Assembly (NCBI RefSeq): GCF_018881835.1
Contig: NZ_JACVPO010000001.1
Coordinates: 434,001 to 498,000 of the forward strand
DNA length: 64,000 bases
Source of the DNA: Polynucleobacter hallstattensis
Lineage (GTDB): Bacteria > Pseudomonadota > Gammaproteobacteria > Burkholderiales > Burkholderiaceae
Direction: 5' to 3'
The position numbers and the translations under genes were made by a program. Shown here in pieces: positions 60,712 to 64,000 of this stretch (positions are counted from its first letter, which is position 1; every line of letters starts with the position of its first letter). The notes under the pieces are model-generated. The model saw only the letters and a program-made list of their open reading frames with translations. It was not told the origin of the DNA and did not search any database.

Positions 60712-62949
60712 TTAGGCAGCAGATGCCATTTTTAGGATGCCATTCAAGGTAGTACTTGGACACATCACAGCCACGAACTTGTCGTGATCAGGTTTGTAGT
60801 AACCACCAATATCCACAGGTTTTCCTTGTACCGCTTTAAACTCAGCAACTATCTTTTGCTCGTTCTCAGTCAAGGCTTTTGCAATCGGAGCAAAGTGGGC
60901 TTGCAATTCTTTATCTTCGGTTTGCGCAGCTAAAGCCTGAGCCCAGTACATCGCCAAGTAAAACTGGCTACCGCGATTATCTAGCTCTCCAGTGCGTGGT
61001 GATGGTGACTTATTGTTATCTAATAGTGAGCCGGTAGCTTCATCTAAAGTGCGAGCCAAGATTTTGACTTTGGCGTTACCAGTCTTATCACCAATATCTT
61101 CGAGAGAAACTGCCAAGGCTAAGAACTCGCCCAAGGAATCCCAGCGCAAATGGTTTTCTTCGACCAGCTGTTGAACATGCTTAGGAGCAGAACCGCCTGC
61201 ACCAGTTTCAAAGAGACCGCCACCAGCCATTAAAGGCACGATTGATAACATCTTGGCGCTAGTACCGAGCTCCATAATCGGGAACAAGTCGGTAAGGTAA
61301 TCGCGCAAAATATTACCGGTCACAGAGATCGTATCCTTACCGCGAATGATGCGCTCTAGGGTATAGCGCATTGCGCGAGTCTGCGACATGATCTGAATAT
61401 CAACGCCAGTTAAGTCGTGCTCTTTCAAATAGGTTTGCACCTTCTTGATCAACTCAGCTTCATGTGGACGATACTCGTCTAGCCAGAAAACGGCTGGAGT
61501 ATGTGACAAGCGTGCGCGATTTACTGCTAACTTCACCCAGTCACGAATGGGCGCATCTTTTACTTGGCACATACGCCAGATATCGCCCTCTTCCACATTC
61601 TGCTCCAGCAAGACTGTGCCATCATCCGCAACAATCCGGGCTACACCAGCTTCAGTGATTTCAAAGGTCTTGTCATGTGAACCGTATTCTTCTGCCTGCT
61701 GAGCCATCAAGCCCACATTGGGTACTGTACCCATCGTTTTTGGATCGAAGTTACCGTGCGTCTTACAGAAGTTAATGATCTCTTGATAGATGCGAGCAAA
61801 AGTACTTTCTGGAATAACGGCTTTAGTGTCATGCAAGCGACCATCAGCACCCCACATCTTGCCGCCCACACGAATCATTGCAGGCATCGATGCATCTACG
61901 ATTACATCACTAGGTGAATGAAGATTAGTAATGCCTTTGGCAGAGTCCACCATTGCCAACGCTGGACGGTGCTCATGGCAAGCATGTAAGTCCTGAATGA
62001 TTTCTTCGCGTTTAGATTCTGGCAAAGTCTTGATTTTTTCGTACAAGCTACTCATACCGTTGTTTGGATTTACACCCAACTCTTCAAACAACTTGCCATA
62101 TTTTTCAAATGCATCTTTGTAGAAAATCTTGACAGCGTGACCGAACACGATTGGGTGTGACACCTTCATCATGGTGGCCTTGACATGCAAGGACAACATC
62201 ATGCCAGTCTTGTAAGCATCTTCAATTTCTTTTTCATAAAACTCACAGAGTGCTTTTTTACTCATGTACATGCTGTCAATAATTTCACCTGCAAGCAAAC
62301 TTACTTTTGGCTTGAGAACAATCGTCTTGCCACTCTTCGTTACCAGATCCATCTTCACATCACACGCTTTAGTCATCGTCATTGACTTCTCACCTGCGTA
62401 GAAGTCGCCACCATGCATATGGGATACGTGTGTACGGGAGGCTTGACTCCACTCACCCATCGAGTGCGGGTTCTTACGGGCATAACGCTTAACAGCGTTT
62501 GGTGCACGGCGATCAGAGTTACCTTCGCGCAATACCGGGTTTACTGCGCTACCCAAACATTTGGAGTAACGCATACGAATTGATTTTTCAGCCTCATCTT
62601 TAGGATCATCTGGGAAGTTAGGAATTCCGTAACCCTTAGCTTGCAACTCTTTAATGGCAGCGAGCAGCTGTGGAACTGACGCACTGATATTAGGCAACTT
62701 AATGATGTTGGTATCAGGCAATAAAGTCATGCGACCAAGCTCAGCCAAATTATCGGGAACTTTTTGCTCAGCCGTTAAGCAATCGGAGAACTCTGACAAG
62801 ATACGTGCCGCAACAGAAATATCGCTTTCTACAACCTGAACTCCAGCTGGAGCCGTAAAAGTACGAATGATTGGTAAGAATGCACAGCTCGCCAATAAAG
62901 GCGCTTCATCTGTCAGCGTGTAAATGATCTTTGATGTCTCTGAAGCCAT
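60712..62949 (-). CDS. icd: Monomeric NADP-dependent isocitrate dehydrogenase
   Basis: 745 residues, the length and sequence of the monomeric IDH-II type (opens with [80 protein letters not shown]). Converts isocitrate to 2-oxoglutarate in the TCA cycle with NADP. Single gene with its own terminator. Confidence 0.98.
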   Translation of the reverse strand: MASETSKIIYTLTDEAPLLASCAFLPIIRTFTAPAGVQVVESDISVAARILSEFSDCLTAEQKVPDNLAELGRMTLLPDTNIIKLPNISASVPQLLAAIKELQAKGYGIPNFPDDPKDEAEKSIRMRYSKCLGSAVNPVLREGNSDRRAPNAVKRYARKNPHSMGEWSQASRTHVSHMHGGDFYAGEKSMTMTKACDVKMDLVTKSGKTIVLKPKVSLLAGEIIDSMYMSKKALCEFYEKEIEDAYKTGMMLSLHVKATMMKVSHPIVFGHAVKIFYKDAFEKYGKLFEELGVNPNNGMSSLYEKIKTLPESKREEIIQDLHACHEHRPALAMVDSAKGITNLHSPSDVIVDASMPAMIRVGGKMWGADGRLHDTKAVIPESTFARIYQEIINFCKTHGNFDPKTMGTVPNVGLMAQQAEEYGSHDKTFEITEAGVARIVADDGTVLLEQNVEEGDIWRMCQVKDAPIRDWVKLAVNRARLSHTPAVFWLDEYRPHEAELIKKVQTYLKEHDLTGVDIQIMSQTRAMRYTLERIIRGKDTISVTGNILRDYLTDLFPIMELGTSAKMLSIVPLMAGGGLFETGAGGSAPKHVQQLVEENHLRWDSLGEFLALAVSLEDIGDKTGNAKVKILARTLDEATGSLLDNNKSPSPRTGELDNRGSQFYLAMYWAQALAAQTEDKELQAHFAPIAKALTENEQKIVAEFKAVQGKPVDIGGYYKPDHDKFVAVMCPSTTLNGILKMASAA

Positions 62950-63200
62950 TGATGTTTCCTCGATATGGGTAAATATTAGGGGTCGGCCTTATACCGAACC
63001 ACTCTCGCATTCCGTATGCAACACTTCAGGCGCTTGTGGCTGTCTTGGGTGTCATTTCACGTACTGGACCGAGAAATCTATTTTAAATCATCGACCCCAG
63101 TAATTTCAGGGGATTTAGGCTGCAAATTGGCTCAAGTGCATCAATTTAGGGAAATACCCCGACCCGAACCCACACCCACTTACATCGTAAACTGCAATGC

Positions 63201-64000
63201 ATGATGAACAAGCACCCCCTACTCAACAAAAACCTCGTACTGTTGATTCTCTGCCAAGGCTTGTTTTTAACCAATAATGTGACCTTTATCGCCATTAATG
63301 GCCTAGTTGGCCTAAGCCTGAGTCCGGCTGCCTGGATGGCTACCTTGCCTGTGATGGGCTACGTTGTGGGGGGCGCTTTCTCAACCTCAATCGTAGCCAA
63401 AACCCAAAATTACTTTGGCCGCAAGATTTCTTTTCAACTGGGTCTTCTGGTAGCGGTATTTTCAGCCCTTTTGTGCGCCTATGCAGCTGTTTCCAAAAAC
63501 TTCTGGCTTCTAGTGCTCGGCACCTTTATTGCGGGCTATTACAGTGCCAATGGGCAACTCTATCGATTTGCGGCTGCTGAGCTAACTTCGGTCAGCCAGA
63601 GAGATAAAGCAGTTTCCTGGGTGCTGGCTGGTGGAATCCTTGGCGCCGTCATTGGACCCAACCTCGCATCCTGGACCAAAGATTACTTTGACACTGCTTT
63701 TTTGGGGGCTTACCTTACCCTCTCGATAGCGGGCTTGATTGGCATCGTTGTGATGCAATTCATCCATTTTCCGGAAGAGTTCAAGACGCAGCATTCGCTC
63801 TCAACCGGCAGGAGCCTTAAAACCATTCTGCAGCAACCAGTCTTTCTGGTTGCCGTGATCGGTGCCTCCCTAGGATACGGCGTCATGAATCTCCTCATGG
63901 CAGCTACCCCACTTGCCATGCAAATTTGTGGGCTCCCATTTTCGGATACAGCGATGGTTTTAGAGTGGCATGTGATTGGCATGTTCGCACCCGGGTTTTT
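63201..64000 (+). CDS. MFS transporter (cut by window edge)
   Basis: The frame opens with ATG at 63201 (or 63204) and stays open to the right edge, about 266 residues. At least seven membrane segments are visible, with the loop 2-3 region NYFGRKISFQL (MFS motif A-like, degenerate: N-Y-F-G-R-K) and a segment-5 motif GGILGAVIGPNLAS. Probably an integral membrane permease; substrate unknown. Divergent from icd. Confidence 0.85.
   Translation, partial: MMNKHPLLNKNLVLLILCQGLFLTNNVTFIAINGLVGLSLSPAAWMATLPVMGYVVGGAFSTSIVAKTQNYFGRKISFQLGLLVAVFSALLCAYAAVSKNFWLLVLGTFIAGYYSANGQLYRFAAAELTSVSQRDKAVSWVLAGGILGAVIGPNLASWTKDYFDTAFLGAYLTLSIAGLIGIVVMQFIHFPEEFKTQHSLSTGRSLKTILQQPVFLVAVIGASLGYGVMNLLMAATPLAMQICGLPFSDTAMVLEWHVIGMFAPGF

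Noticed and set aside
63016..63204. 62-residue frame between icd and the MFS gene
   Set aside because: It overlaps the MFS start in another frame, contains the divergent promoter region and has no ribosome site.

Overview
The window reads as the chromosome of a free-living betaproteobacterium. Gene content and protein style (moderate GC, monomeric NADP isocitrate dehydrogenase, MsrPQ, phasin, FlhA/FlhF/FliA order) suggest Burkholderiales, and Polynucleobacter or a close relative is my best guess. That placement is recognition from memory, not a computed result. I see no tRNA, rRNA, CRISPR array, insertion sequence or prophage.

Layout. 0-9.3 kb: a leftward fliF-G-H-I-J-(K) operon diverges from a rightward fleS-fleR-like two-component pair and fliE. 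9.3-14 kb (leftward): an FlhB-tail protein, a second FliK-like protein, fliS, fliD, flaG and a short flagellin. 14.3-21.2 kb (rightward): a Sel1-repeat protein, then flhA-flhF-flhG-like-fliA. 21.2-29.8 kb (leftward): a long run ending in flgA-flgM-flgN. Upstream of flgA in that run are a PilZ protein, two unknown membrane proteins (one with a PDZ domain), a CheW-like protein, a degenerate PilJ/MCP-like protein and a degenerate CheA-like protein split by a frameshift. 30.5-38.3 kb: rpoN, a GGDEF protein, a set of small membrane or secreted orphans in AT-richer DNA, then three bactofilins, a RodZ-like protein and a short protein resembling the N-terminus of bactofilin-linked M23 peptidases. 38.5-64 kb is mostly housekeeping: a large FAD/Fe-S dehydrogenase, an RND metal-efflux operon behind a yybP-ykoY (Mn2+) riboswitch, phasin, a peptidyl-prolyl isomerase, TauE/SafE, RsuA-type pseudouridine synthase, MsrPQ, Icd and an MFS transporter cut by the right edge.

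How the parts work together. rpoN, the FleSR-like pair and consensus sigma-54 sites before fliD and fliK imply a Pseudomonas/Vibrio-type flagellar cascade: sigma-54 plus FleR for middle genes, FliA/FlgM for late genes, FlhF and an altered FlhG for placement. The PilZ protein and the GGDEF enzyme add c-di-GMP input.

The most unusual material is the pseudo-chemosensory module fused into the flgAMN operon. Its CheA-like gene carries an 8-C tract followed by TGA, a classic +1 shift context, and flgA has no visible Shine-Dalgarno and starts in a TAATG overlap with the shifted frame. The other strong novelties are an Mn2+ riboswitch in front of an RND/P-II operon and an FlhG that has lost its P-loop but kept its FlhF-activating motif.
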